A DNA stretch of 64,000 nt, taken from the NCBI RefSeq assembly GCF_003590095.1, contig NC_039499.1, positions 5,084,001-5,148,000 of the forward strand, written 5' to 3'. The DNA is from Trichoplusia ni. Its lineage: Eukaryota; Arthropoda; Insecta; Lepidoptera; Noctuidae. Positions 21,293 to 34,900 of the stretch are shown here, piece by piece. Each line of letters begins with the position of its first letter. Positions within the stretch are counted from its first letter, which is position 1. A model generated the notes under the pieces. That model saw only the letters and a list, made by a program, of their open reading frames with translations, was not told the origin of the DNA and did not search any database. The position numbers and the translations under genes are program-made.

Positions 21293-21561
21293 GTAATCAA
21301 TATTGCACAAAACTTTTAATGATATTGAAATTGTAATAGCATTAGAGAGGAGAGCCGCCGATTCCCGAAATACGAGCTAGTCTCAGTTTGGGAATCAGTG
21401 TGCTATTTTTAATTACCCCACTGTACAATTAATATGCTTATCTTTGTGTTGTGTTGATTTGCTTATTGTACTTTTGAAGGAAATAAATTATATATTATAT
21501 ATTATATATTAATTATATATATTATATATTATATATTATTATATATTATATATTAATATTT
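21293..21561 (+). mobile_element. LINE 3' UTR remainder and AT-rich tail
   Basis: After the GTAAT duplication (21293-21297) the interrupted LINE 3' UTR resumes. It holds AATAAA near 21481 and then a TATATTA-type simple repeat (about 21484-21561), the kind of microsatellite tail many LINEs carry. This places the BEL inside the LINE rather than beside it. Confidence 0.7.
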
Positions 21562-22823
21562 ATAAATTAGTGTCAACATAGTGGTGTGTCCATATAAACT
21601 GAATTAGGTAAGAACTTAGTGTTTATTGTGATGTCTCACTATTGTTATCTTATGATAGAAAACTCATAACACCGTCATTTACAACAGTAACACTAAACAA
21701 TGATACAATATCAACATGTAAGTCAATTGTAAACACATTGATTATCTTATCAAATTTTAGATTCAATTAGATCAACAACAAATACTATTGATTGTTTTTA
21801 AATTTTAAGTGAAACAAAACAAGTAATGTTAAGTGGATTTTTAAATACCAAATATTTAGGTTAAGTATGAAGTCACTTATGTTTTTAACTAAGGCAAGTT
21901 GTAAAGTTACCTTTAACTTTTTTATTGCATTGTATTTACATAAATACTATAATTCTTTTTACTCTGCTATGAATTTATCAACAATATTAAGTTCTAAAGA
22001 ATATAATAAATGAATCCAACAGATTTAGTCAGATATTTCAATGTTAGGTATAAAATGTATAACATGCATGATATAACTGCAATTGCAAGAAGTAGCAGAC
22101 AACTCTGTACTCAATCTTAAAGCATAGCTCGAATAATAGATTTATTAATAAAAATCTACTATGACCAATAATAAATACTACTAATAAACTACTAATAATA
22201 TACATAATATATAGTTACTACCACACCACAATCAACATTTAAGGATATATATAAAGTTTTTAAACAGTAGCTCAACAAGTCATGTGATAACCTTGTTTGG
22301 TTACTCCGTGATAACGCATGCATCTGACACATTGGTGTCACAGTTATTCCTTAATCCAAGGTCACATGTAGCATATAAGCTTATCACTATGTTACAACTT
22401 AATTATTTGTTACTAATTGTTTGACTCATTCAAAATACAATTATTATATTTTAATTGCTCTTTTTAGAGTTATTATTATTTTATTGTAATAAATTCTGAT
22501 GTAAGATTGCTTTTATTGTTGTAGTCTAGTGATTTTGGATTACTTTAAAAAATGGTGTCATTTAAGTTAATTATAATTATAATTATAAACAAAACCAAAA
22601 TTTCCTAGAATTGGTGCTTGCGTAAATATAAGTATCTATTTATACTCTGCATTTATGTTTATTATAAAATTATTAGATGATGAAATATTCCTACATTATG
22701 AAAAGGTTATAATTAATTTTGCAAATAAAGAATAACCTATTGATAAAGAACAACAATATTATTTATATCATCGGCCCATGGGAAAATGGTCACAAATAAA
22801 CATGTTGTATTGTTTGCATGCAG
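21562..22823 (+). other. LRRFIP intron, right of the transposon nest
   Basis: This is AT-rich non-coding DNA ending in TTGTATTGTTTGCATGCAG at the 3' splice site for exon 22824. I see no gene or clear repeat in it. Confidence 0.5.
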
Positions 22824-22924
22824 AGTGTGAAGTGTGTCGTGCGGAGATGGATCCGTCGCGGCGGCAGCGTACACAGACCAAGGCCACGGCCGAGGAGCAG
22901 GCCCTCGACCAGATCGCCAGAGAG
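22824..22924 (+). CDS. LRRFIP exon, distal coding start
   Basis: The exon follows a TGCATGCAG 3' splice site and has ATG at 22847. It encodes 26 residues starting MDPSRRQRTQ and ending ALDQIARE in phase 0 at GTATGC. The last eight residues match the family sequence just before the RAEAREIRM core, so this is the ancestral N-terminus. The frame is also open from the splice site to the ATG, so an upstream start cannot be excluded. Confidence 0.85.
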
Positions 22925-25900
22925 GTATGCACAGACAACTACGTTTTTTATTGAAATCGGCTCAAAGCTGTTATTAGTGTTATGAGTTTTAATATTTGAT
23001 TTGTTAATGACACACTTGAAATCGACCAAATTATTTGTATTTGGATCATAATTTCAAAACAGAATCATATTAGCGGAAACGGACCTTATTTCTACAAAAG
23101 TTTAAAGTACATATTTCGAATTGTGGCTTGTTAGCGATCATGTAAAGAATAAGATTAGACTGAACAACTACATGTGACTAGCTAGTAAGCTGCATTTAAA
23201 GATAATCAAATTATTGAGACTTGTGTGATGCCATGTGACTTATTAATCCTTGTCTACAATATAATCTCGTTAAACCAATTGAACTAGTTTTCTGTACGAG
23301 GTACTCAATATAAGGTGTTAAATTAATTAACACTTCTAGCATATAATACGGTAAATTGGATACGTTAATATTGCTTCAATCAACACTTCATGAATTGTTC
23401 ATATAACTCTGTACGTAATTAATTGATGACCGCGGAAAACTAAACAATTGAACCTGAAAATGATAACATCATAATGTCAAATGTTGCCGAGAGATGGCGC
23501 TTAGCGGTCCGTTAAAATACGAATTTGAAAACACCAGTTTTGATAACTGAGTTACTCACTTGATGGTACCGTAGAGCAGACTACACAAAACATGAATAAT
23601 TATTTATAATTATCGATGAATAACAATGCACAATAGTACTAGCGTAATACGAAAACAAAACTAAAGAGGCGATCACTCCTTTAAACTAACAGAGCATTAT
23701 CTTGTGATAATGTGATAAGATTAGCATTTATTGCGAGACACTTCACTAGTTTACAGTATTTTATGGTTAATAAACACAATTCACTTCACCTGTGTTACCG
23801 AGACTAGAATATGATCCACAATGTAGACTGGCGTGCCACCCGGCGAGCGCGACGATCCTAAATCCCGCACACTGTGCCAACAATACGCCGCTCTTGGATA
23901 TAATATTCAGTTACCAAATGTTTGTTACGTTATCGATTTATTTTTAGTAATTCGACATGAGGTTTAACTCGCAAGTATCTTAAATTGCAAACTCAGGTGC
24001 TTGTCAATTATTCTGAAATAGTTTTTGTTGTTTTCTTCTATCCTTCAGTTTACATTTTGGCGTGTATCCTACTTCCGATAAGAGCTTTTGAGAGATATTA
24101 TGAGGTCTTTAAAGAAAAAGTGATAAAAGAGTTTTAAGTATATCGTACAACCTGTTTGTCAAATGACGGTAAACAAGCTAAAATATTTTTTTACCCCTCG
24201 ACTTAACCCACATAACAAATCATTTTTATCAGGATTGCAAAGACTAGGATATAGCAATTGACACTCGCTTGACAACCGGACTTCTATATTACATTTTCCC
24301 ACCACCAATTTTATCACCAAATGTCATCATCAATCAACGAAGCTTGTTGTAGCACGCAAAGGAACCTGATAATAGCCTGCAGAGCTACTCAAAGTCACTT
24401 AACCAGACCGCGTTTTCTTACGCCCTTATTTACTAAAAACTCATTTTGCCCAGAACACCTGCAGCGTGGCACCACAGTGTAATTTGCCACCTGTTAATGG
24501 TGGTTATAAAATAAGGCGCGATCAAAATAGACTTCCGCGTGCGACACCTCTCGACCGCCTGACTCCTCTGATCTCCTCTTTGATACACTCGGATATGAGA
24601 CACTTAAGTCTCGCTAATGAACCTTCATCAACTATTAATAACGATTTGTTCTAGATCTTTCTGCAGTTACTATGCAGTTGATTTACCTACATGTGAGAGA
24701 CAGCTTGATGGAAAGCCAGCGATATAACTGGTTTGAGGATTAGATTATCATTAAGCAAAACGTAAATGTGGAAATATAGGTGAACTTCATTTGCTATGTG
24801 TTACATGTTAACGCAAATGCGTGCGTGTAAGTGTTTGACGTGCACATAATTATCTGCGTTCTTATGCCAGTGTGTATTATTGCATTATGTTCAATGTGTT
24901 ATGGCAAAATGACTTTTATGCGAGTAGCGTTAGTTGTCAGTATGCCTTACTCATAATTCATACTTCGCAATAAAACGATAACATTTTTTTAATATTTCGC
25001 TCACTAAATATTCCATAATATCCCAGTGCAACTAAGATAATAAATAATAAAGAGCTTGTCGACACCTCTGTGGGTGGTCAACAATAAACGTATTTTAATA
25101 AATAACGTATAATAATAAACACAACACAAAACGCATAACCAATTCAAAATATTATCGAATTGAATTGAACGTGCGCGTTAAATAATGACGAGCGAATCGG
25201 ATGTATCGCAGATCTATCTTTCCGACGATTATTGCTTTATGGCCTGCTTAGGGCTGCCACTTAACAAAAACATTATATTTATTGAGATAAATTCTATTTT
25301 TAATGCTGAAGACTCATTTCTTGTTAGAACTGCTTTTCTTTCTACATATCTATTCTTGTAAATTCACTTCCACAAGTCACGAGACCTCGTAAAAAACAGT
25401 TCATGTAGAAAATTTTAAACAGTTCACTTTTCTAAGAATGGTATTATATACTAGCATTCACGCATTAAAAGTCACGCTTTATGGTTCATTTAGCAAGGTT
25501 TCGATTCTTGTACGTTTTTGTTTCCTTACTTCCTTGTCAATGATTTCTTACGTGTACTTAGTTTACAAATCCGGATCATCAGTATGAATTCTAGCTGGTT
25601 CCGACCAGGTTGTAATAATGAAATAAATATAGGACTTGATGACAGAGTCAAAACATTAACAAGGAGTTTGTTTTAAGTTATCAAATACTCACGTGCTTTG
25701 TGTGGATATAAATATTTAAGTTAGATTGTTAGCTAAACTTACTGTAAGGCGATAAGAAGATAGTTGTTATATATAAGTTATTCAAAGCCAGACGACGGAG
25801 AGACCACAAAGAATCAGAGAAATACTCTTTTCTTCCAATTCGTTTGCCATTTCTCTAAGGAGCCAAATTATTCCTAAGAGTTTTTTTTAAAAGGATAAAC

Positions 25901-28900
25901 ATTTCTGAATATGCTAAAAATTTTATGTGTGGTAATTGTGACACCCCTAAATAATGCTTAAAATATATTTATGCGCAAGCGCATACAGCGTGCATCGGAA
26001 CGCGGTGCGAAACAAAACGACGAACGGCCGAAATAGATGCGGCCCGGTCGCTCACGCTATTTACGAATATTCGGAGTATGTTGGACCCTTCGTGACATTA
26101 ACTGGCTAGCTAGTCTAGTGCATATTGCAAGTGTCGGCTACTAGCCACTCGGCAGCCAGCCCGCAGCCGGCGGTCTGGCGCTACAGCTAATTGCGGGCTT
26201 GGTTTAGCTGGCCTATCTTTATTATCGTGGGTACTCGACTGTACTCACATTTCGCACCATACAAACTGATGTTAATAGCAAAAGTTATGAATGAGTTCGA
26301 TGCATCCTCAGATGGCATAAAATGTTATGTTCAGTGGGATATAAATCCCCGTTCTTTTTGAAATCCGTTCCCACAACATGTAAAGTACTGTAGTAAAAAT
26401 AGTTTTTCCATTACATCTAAAGCTGGCTATTTGAATGAGTATAATTGCAGATTAACTGTATCATTTTATCACAGTGCTCATGTGGACTATTTTTAGAATA
26501 ACGAGGATATCCGCGTGTATAATCTATCGTTTAGGTATGGCATGCATTACATTTAAATGGCTAAGTAATTATGATAGTTGAGTAAACATACATCTAATTG
26601 GTAATTATGGAGTGGGTTGTGACTGCTTGATATATGATAGGTGTACGTAGGTGCCCTTTGTGAAGTACCACTTATGGAGAACTTATTGATTCATTCTTAA
26701 AGACTACGCAGTCGATACAGGCTTATTGATGGATTCAATTCTCATATAACGAGAACTGATTATGTGACAAATTCTCTGTAATTGATGTTAGTAAAACATT
26801 TCACCTTTGTAATAATAATAAAATGTATGAACAGCAATTGAAGCTGTGACACTATTGGCACGGTAATATAATCATCCATATTACCATGCTACTCGTAAAA
26901 GAGTACTGATTCTGATGAGTTGTATGAGCCAAATCAATATATCGAGTTGTATCAGTTTAAATTCTACATTGGTTTGATATACCGAGATTTCTACAGCGTT
27001 TTTTGGTAGATAGAATTGATAGATGTGAAAAAATGAACATCAAAAAGTTTAATGCAAGCTCTTCATATCTTACCCCTTATAATAAGCAAAACCTTTTTGG
27101 AATTCAGAAAAAAGTATAGTAAAATATTAGTTGGCAGCGAAAAGTCTCGTGCAATCCGGCGCCCGTGTCGCGGCAATCGTTGCAGTAGGTCAGATGTTTC
27201 CGCGAAGTAACGGACACAGTTGGCTTGAACCTCATCTCACTGTACACTATACTACAGACCACCTTCTACCGGTGATGTACCACGCAAACGATTCCGGTCT
27301 CGCGTAATACTTGTATTTACCTGTATCTGAGATCCGTACTTTTTATTTGATTTAGTTTCCGTATTTGGACCTATACTCTGTACCTAATACCATTGATATC
27401 ATACTCGGTATGCACCAATTAACAGCTCAAAACAAAGAATTCTTTAACTCGAAACGCAAGCTACGTTATCTTAATTATGCATTAGTTTATTTGCATGTTA
27501 CATGTAAAGTGTTAGAAAAATAGAAAACAATACGTACCGTTAGCAGTTGATTATAATTTCTTTGTCCATTTATGTCGGTCAGTCTAAATTTTGTAGCAAC
27601 GAACTGTGACAGATGGTTCACCTTAATAACTTAGGATTCTAGGTCGCCATGAAGTGCCATGAACTCTAAGACTAACTATACCTTATATTATGAATAAATT
27701 TCTAAATATATTTTGGTTTCGTGTAATGTTCGTGACGTGGGGTAGAGCCCCCCAGGTACGGTGATCGTATGATTGATTCGCTTCGAGTCACGTTTTTTTG
27801 TTTATCGATATAATATTTTTATGTTTTTCTGACCAGCACAATACAGAAGAAAGCCTAATGATTAATATTTGTTTTTAAATAAGATCACCAATTCAGAACC
27901 CTTGGTATTGTTTATTATTTAAAATCACAAGAACTTGAATTACGCTTCAGTCGTGAATTAATTTTATTCGAAAACGGAATATAGATTTTCAGTTGCCTTA
28001 AAGTGGGAGTTGAGTATATAGGTCATTTGGCACCTGCCGGCTCGGGGTCGTTGTCCTCTGGCAGATCGATCCCCGTCCTATTTCCGCAGCCTTCCAGAGG
28101 CCTCGGACCTACCCTCACCCAGGCAGCGTTACGTAAGGCCAGGAACATTCAACCACAAAATATTTAAAATGAATGTTGCAAAGCATTGCCAAAGAGAACG
28201 CAATGAGCTTTTAGAGGTTTTTGCCAAAATGAGGTTAAACAACTTTATGGCTAAAAATGTAAGTAACTCTTTTTGTCTCGTGTATACTGTTTAGTACTGT
28301 TATACATAGTTTTACGTGTGTTATAAATCTATTTATTTAACTTCCGAGAACGGATGGCGAAAAATGTTGCTATGAAAAATTGTTTTAAAAATACATTATA
28401 TTTTAAAATCTTATCCGCAACTTTGTTACGAACACTAGCATTTAAATGTTATTCTTATAATAAAAAAGTGTTAAAGTGTTCTCGCAAACTAGTTTACATT
28501 TTAATAACATTTTTATGTCTTTCTGTTTTTTTTATGTTGTTTATCGTTTGTCCTTCAGTGAACTTGATATTTTGCGATAATTATTACAATTTATAATATC
28601 GACTTATGTCGGGCCATCACAGCCTTTATCAGTCCCACTTAAAGCCTTATATTATAAAGGAACTAATTTATTTGGGATCATGAATATAAAATAATATATG
28701 TTTTTGACTTCTGTCTCTCAAATTTTAGTAGTCAAGAAAATCATGAATATAAAGGATAATAAGTATTGATCAGTTTGTGTACAAAGGATTCGCTTTAAAA
28801 CTGTTTCGAAAGGCGAATATAGGATTAACTCGAGCCCACCCACAGTCTGGGCTCTGGTGACGTCAAGAGCAGCATCGATCTGTCTGAGTCCCATCCCCCA

Positions 28901-31900
28901 CTGCCTCGCGCCCCGGGGCTGGGCTGATGCAACACACCAACCTTATGTCGTTATGCCAGCAACACCAGTAAAACTTACCCTGCCATACTCCATCGAGATA
29001 TTTTATCTACTCTTGGTCCCAAAATATGTAATTTTCAGAAGCTTTATAATTCAGCTTGAGATATGTTTTTTTTTCTGCACCATAATTTTCACCAAAATCA
29101 AGCAGATTCAAAATCAAGAAGAATTTTTAGTAATCACAAACAATACAAGCGTGATCTTCTCGCGTACTTATATTGCCTAAGCGTGCTAATTATATGTTAA
29201 AATTATTGCTTACAAGCCTGACCTAGTTAACATCGACAGATTGCGCTGACGGACTGAAATTCATTAATGTTGCCTCAGTACTTATTCAGACTCGTGTTCA
29301 AAAATAGACGAACATCTCGTGCATTTTATATTTTCGAATGTTGTAGAAGCCCTTTCAGGTAGCATACATTTTGCGCGACATTGTCTTGCATGCAAAGCCG
29401 GGGGGTTGTTCCTTTTAGGCGGGCGGCTGGAGGGGCGCCTGGGCGGTTCGGCGGAGGGGGACTCCAGCGTCAACGACCGCCACTCGTCTGTCTGCGAGCG
29501 CGAGGGAACACCGTCCCATGCTGCACCCGAACGATCCAACTTTCAACTTTCGTCATTTTCTATAGTTTTACGAAACGTTCGATATCGCGCGGTGTGCGTT
29601 GTATTCCGGACGCTCTGTGAGGCAATCGCCGGTCGTCTGTGACAATAACCAAACGGGTTGCGAACATTCACTCGTTTGGCATGATGCGTTTCGTGACGGT
29701 TGTGTCGCCTATGCGTCGGTGTCCTGGCATTTGGCACCTGTAATCACATTAATGTGGAATATTAACGTAGAGTTCGGCGTGCGCACGTGTGATCTTCGTC
29801 TTGCGGTCTGACACGTTGATGGATAATCCGTGGCGTCCGCTCGCCGGTTTCGGTGACACATTGCATGTGTGAAAGTGTGTGGGACTGCATCGATCTAAAA
29901 TAGACGTTTTTATTTAAGAACAATGCGCTACGCGACGTCAGGCACTTCCTAGTGCGGTGACAGAGCTAGCTATGCTGTGAGACTTGTTTTTGTTTTTGTG
30001 TCGGGGTACTGAGTGATTGGTACGATGGTTCGATTGGGGTTGGCGATGGTGGTCGGAGTGGCGCCAGCTCTAGTCTCGTGGTGGCGCGGGCAGGGCGCGT
30101 CCTTGCCGCATCCGTTGGTATTAACTTCGCCATGCTCAGAGAAGGCCCCTAAGTTATGGCCGCCTCATCGCTCGCCCTCTCTGTCTGACTGTCTGGAGAG
30201 CAGCAGCGACGAGGATTCCGCGCGATCGATCGTTTGCTTAGTCAGACCTAAATTAGTAAGTATTTTTTATTTAACACTTACTTGCCCTAATTCATTAGTA
30301 TCATTGCAAAATGCACTTTATTTCTTAATTTAATATTTTAAACTACAGTTATCGATGGGGAAAGAATTCTATTAAACAAGGTAAATCGAACTGATTATAG
30401 CCAACATTTTACCGGACTACTTTTTAAATAAGGGCAAACTAAACTATCGGTGTTTATAAGTTAGTAATTTATTCTATGACGTAATATATCATAATTGATT
30501 TCTATTGATGAAGACACTTTAATTTTGCACGTTCTTTCTCTCAACCTAATTGCAGTACGGAAGGTTGTAAACACTCGTCAATTAGACATTAATTAAATTA
30601 ATTGCATGTTGTATGCGTCTTGTGACCGCGGCCAGCTGGAATGTTACTACATCGTATAAGGATATACACAATTACTAAAACTGGTTTTACAATAACAGAC
30701 TTTACGGTGTTACAGTAAGGAGAAGAATGTTTTGCAGATGTAAGCACAAAGAGTCTGAACCGGTCCGCGGACCGCGGTGAAAGCAGAATATTTGCATAAT
30801 AAGAGATACATATTGTTCAGAGTTATGGCTTCAGCGCGCAGGAGGCGGCCGCGTGTGGTCCCACTACACAGCCGCCTGTCCCATGAATCACGCAGAACAC
30901 TTCAATCAATTCTAAAAATAAGTCGTCTCATAAAACTCGCCTATCGTTCCTTTTGATTTAGAGCTAAATAATCGTTATGATAATTGACTGCGCGTGTCCG
31001 TTCTTTAAGTATTAGCCATAAAACGAAAGTTGTTTTATGTTTGAGTTGTCTATTGTTTGATCCTATAGCCTGATGTCGTGTTTTATGGAACACTTGACTT
31101 TGGTTGCCACTGATAGTTTTGCTCTAGATTTCTGTGTGCCCCACTTATCTCTCATCATACGTGATCGATTGTAATTAATAAAACTAAAAGAGTAAAGACA
31201 TCGATCGTTCACCTTTGCTATTACGAAAGCGCATCTCACGTGCGTTGGCGACGGCAGCTCGGCAGCGGCTCGCAAATGTCACGATATTTACGTCCGCGTA
31301 CCGTCGCGTGCGCACCTCTCCGTCCATCGATCCCGTTCGATCTCCAAACAGTTAATCGTCCGCGATCGGTTTTTACGAAGCTCCCCGCGACAGTCGCGTG
31401 CCGGCCTTCTCAATTATTATTCCTGCGTGCGGCCGCTAGTTGCGTTTGCGCAGATTTAAGTGCGTACCGTACTCAGGCCGCGTGATATCAGTGTATATTG
31501 ATTAGTCGGTCGGTTAAGTGTGTTCTATTTATAAGTGCGGGATTACTTATATCACAACGTGTTCACAGGATTTAATTGCATGATGGAGCATTCAAATTAA
31601 CATCATAAAGAAACTAAACCTGATTAATTCTCTCTCAAAACGATCATGAGGCATGACATTGATTTTGATCGATCACTTGATGATCATAATATTATTAATT
31701 AACTCTCTAAATCGTTAGTTCGGTTCGGAATACGAACTTTTCACTTTTCAAAAATCTTTTCAATTTGTGATAATTATATTTATCTTCTTTTAATATAGTG
31801 GTAGTCCCGAGTCTCGTAGAATCTGCTCTACTTATACTTTTTTATATTTTCAAGCCGGTACTATTATTTAGAATTTTGGGCTGGGCGATGCACAGGTCTT

Positions 31901-34900
31901 TAATATTCATTTTGTTTAGATAGTTTTCGAACGACTTTAAATTTGCTTTTCGTGTGTACATTTTAGTAACGGTCACTTTCATTCGTGGCGCCTTTTGGCA
32001 ATTATTTTTACTGGTACTCAATAATTTATATTTATTAGTTTCTTTATCCAACTAGGTTACTTTTTATAGACGAAAGAGAAAACTTACAAATGTAATTTAA
32101 TATGATTTTACGAGTTCAAAAGCTATCATCAAATACAGAACGATTCATAGAAATTTGCCGACAAAGGAGTTCTAAAATTTACTAAAAAGAGGAATCTCTA
32201 GTTTTCATTAAATTATAAGTCCAAATATTGTGGTTCTCTGGATTGCGTTTGAGTTTTTATTTCAATAGTAAGTAGATGATGCCATCAAAATATCTTTAGC
32301 ACGTTATCTATAGTGAAATCAGTCTTAATTACACGACATTATTATAACGATTCTTAGTCGCTTGAAGCTCGCCTGCCCACACCACTATTATTACCTCCCT
32401 ACAAGTAAAAATAAACTTTAACTGAACTGAATAAGACGTGTTATCATACTGAATAGAAATGATACATGTTGTTGTGTTTGGCGGGTATTGTGATGGATAG
32501 TGTAGCCGTGACGTCCTTGCACCTTTGTCTGGTCCCTCGTGACGCGGAGACCAAGACCACTAGTGTTTATACAGGAAATACTACCGCCGGGGAAAGTTAT
32601 ACTGTACTAGTTATACTGCATTTAATGAGTATTAAAACTATTTATAGCCTACTTTTACATTGTCTTTCTCATCCGTGAGCAGATTGACTCGATGACATTA
32701 AAATTCCATCTAATCCATAGATACAACTGTGGAAACGGTTATTTAATCATTTAGTTAAAGTATTTTTGAAAATTCCGTCTTAAAAGACCGAAAGTCAAAG
32801 AACAGGTCCTTTGTAAAGAATAAAGAGCCCTCAGCCCTGTAAATGTGGTTAATTAATAAAAAAATACTAAAGACAGAACTTCAATCTTTGCATTAACCTT
32901 CGTTCGACAAGTTGCGACCTTGCTATTTAACGATTATATGCACAATAACATAAACACGATAGTTTCAAGTCAATTTGCACGAAGCTGACTTATGCTGGCA
33001 GATATATTCTACAAAACTGCCATAAACTAATCACTTCAACAGTCAAACTATACCCGTACTACGTGAACTTATAGGGACTGTTGTCGTTGTGGAAGAGGGA
33101 CACCTCTCAACGTCGTTTAATTCACTATCTCGCAACCACATGTGTAACGGTCTTAACTTAAAATATAATAGTAGGCTCCCAGGACTGAGACGTATAACAC
33201 TGTCTAATAAATCCATTATACTAGTAAATTACATTGCAGTGTTATATAAATGTTTGCAATATTTTACAAACCGCAAAACATGCTGCTTGTTAAATTAAAC
33301 CGCGACTAAAACGCAACCGTATTGCAGTATTTTAATTTCCTTGTTAACTGCTCATACCTTCCAGTTCGTAAACCTACATATATATTTACTTGACATGTCG
33401 TAAGCTCGTTACTACCTCAGCTTTACCTATTTTATGGCTAACTCCATAAAAACTGACGCACGCAATGTCTTTCAAATCCTTACCCAAAATAACAGAAGTA
33501 AGAAAGAAGCTAGATATTTTACGATTTCCGATTGACCTGAAAATTCCAATCACAAGTTTTATACTGAGGATATTTTTACTTGGCTTTACATTCTCGGACA
33601 ATTTCAGGGCAACGGAAGGAAAATGGGTGGTTTTAGTCAGTAGAAGTCTCACACTCCCTCCTCTCAACCCAACGCAGAAGAAGTCATTTGATGATTTATT
33701 TCTCATCCAAAAAAAGCCTCTTATTTTCCTCATTAACATAAAATTGTATTTAAACCTAACAACACATTTTTTTGTAACGGCTTTAGTGCAGCCCCCAAAA
33801 CTGTGTATTGCGTACAAATTCTTTAGGCCACGTAATGGAGCTTGACAATAGAGTAGTTACATTTCACAAGACTGTATAGTGGCGAACTGATTGCTATTAT
33901 ATTTCTTCAGACGGCTCCAAACTTCGTCAAGTATTGCGACGTTCGCTTCCCGGATGAAGCAATTATCCCACATGCTGGAGACTTTCTTCTTACATTTTTT
34001 CCAGTTTAACGGGATTGAAATGCGACTTGCAGATATGCTGTTAATGACTTGTATACACACGTTTTTCTTTATTTTCAATCACAAAAAGGTAAAATCGTAA
34101 ATTAAATGAGATAAGAGTGCTTGGATTCAAGTTTTGCAGCTATAATTCATTTCGAAAACATTAACCTAATCTAGCAAAGTTCAGCTGAAAGGATTTTTTA
34201 GTAACCAAATGCAAAACGAAAAGATAATTGCAAGATTAATGTATAATTTAATAATAATAAAAAAATACTGTTCCATTTATTCTGCCTTATCGGGCACATT
34301 GTTATGTTGTCACTTTTTTCCTCTGATAAATTCAATGTCACTATTATTAGATTTATTTATTTTCGCTGGACAGATGGCTGTCGATGTCGAATGTTTATTT
34401 TAGATAGTGTTGGTATACGGTGACACCCATCCAACAAAATATCGTTTATAGTTAAACTTGCAGGAGTAACCACCTCTATAAATCATATGTATTCAGAAAT
34501 TTGTTATCCAGCAAACCGGAAAATCGTGGGATTATCAGTGTTTATGCTCTATAATATTAGGTATTTCCTTAACGATATGAATGTCTCGAACAAAGCTCCA
34601 TTAATCAAAGCCAGTCTTAAACTATTAGAACGAGCGAGAATCGTCTGCGCGCCGGTATGTTATGATTCACGGTCGTAAGGCCACGCCAGTCGTCTAGGAC
34701 GTTGAATTAAACCAATACCGATTGAAAAGCACATAACCAGCCATTACACGTTTAAATAGTAATAAAATAAATTGTGACATTTTCTATCTCGCGTAGTGCG
34801 GGCCAAAACCGTAACTGACATTATTAAAAACGATTGTTAGTCACACACAATTTGGCTAAGTTTTGGTTTTGTTTTGTTTTAGTTCTCTTTAGTATTCTGT

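Noticed and set aside
25185..25361. 58-codon ATG frame starting MTSESDVSQIYLSD
   Set aside because: No 5' splice site in phase and no other support; a chance frame in intron DNA is likely.
28860..28925. GC-rich stretch with a coding-like Ser/Pro reading (GSGDVKSSIDLSES)
   Set aside because: It has an acceptor-like CACCCACAG but no donor, and its position does not fit the order of LRRFIP domains.
33386..33845. ORFs of 126 (plus) and 143 (minus) codons overlapping each other
   Set aside because: They lie on a dispersed repeat within an intron, on both strands, without coding-like composition or splice support.
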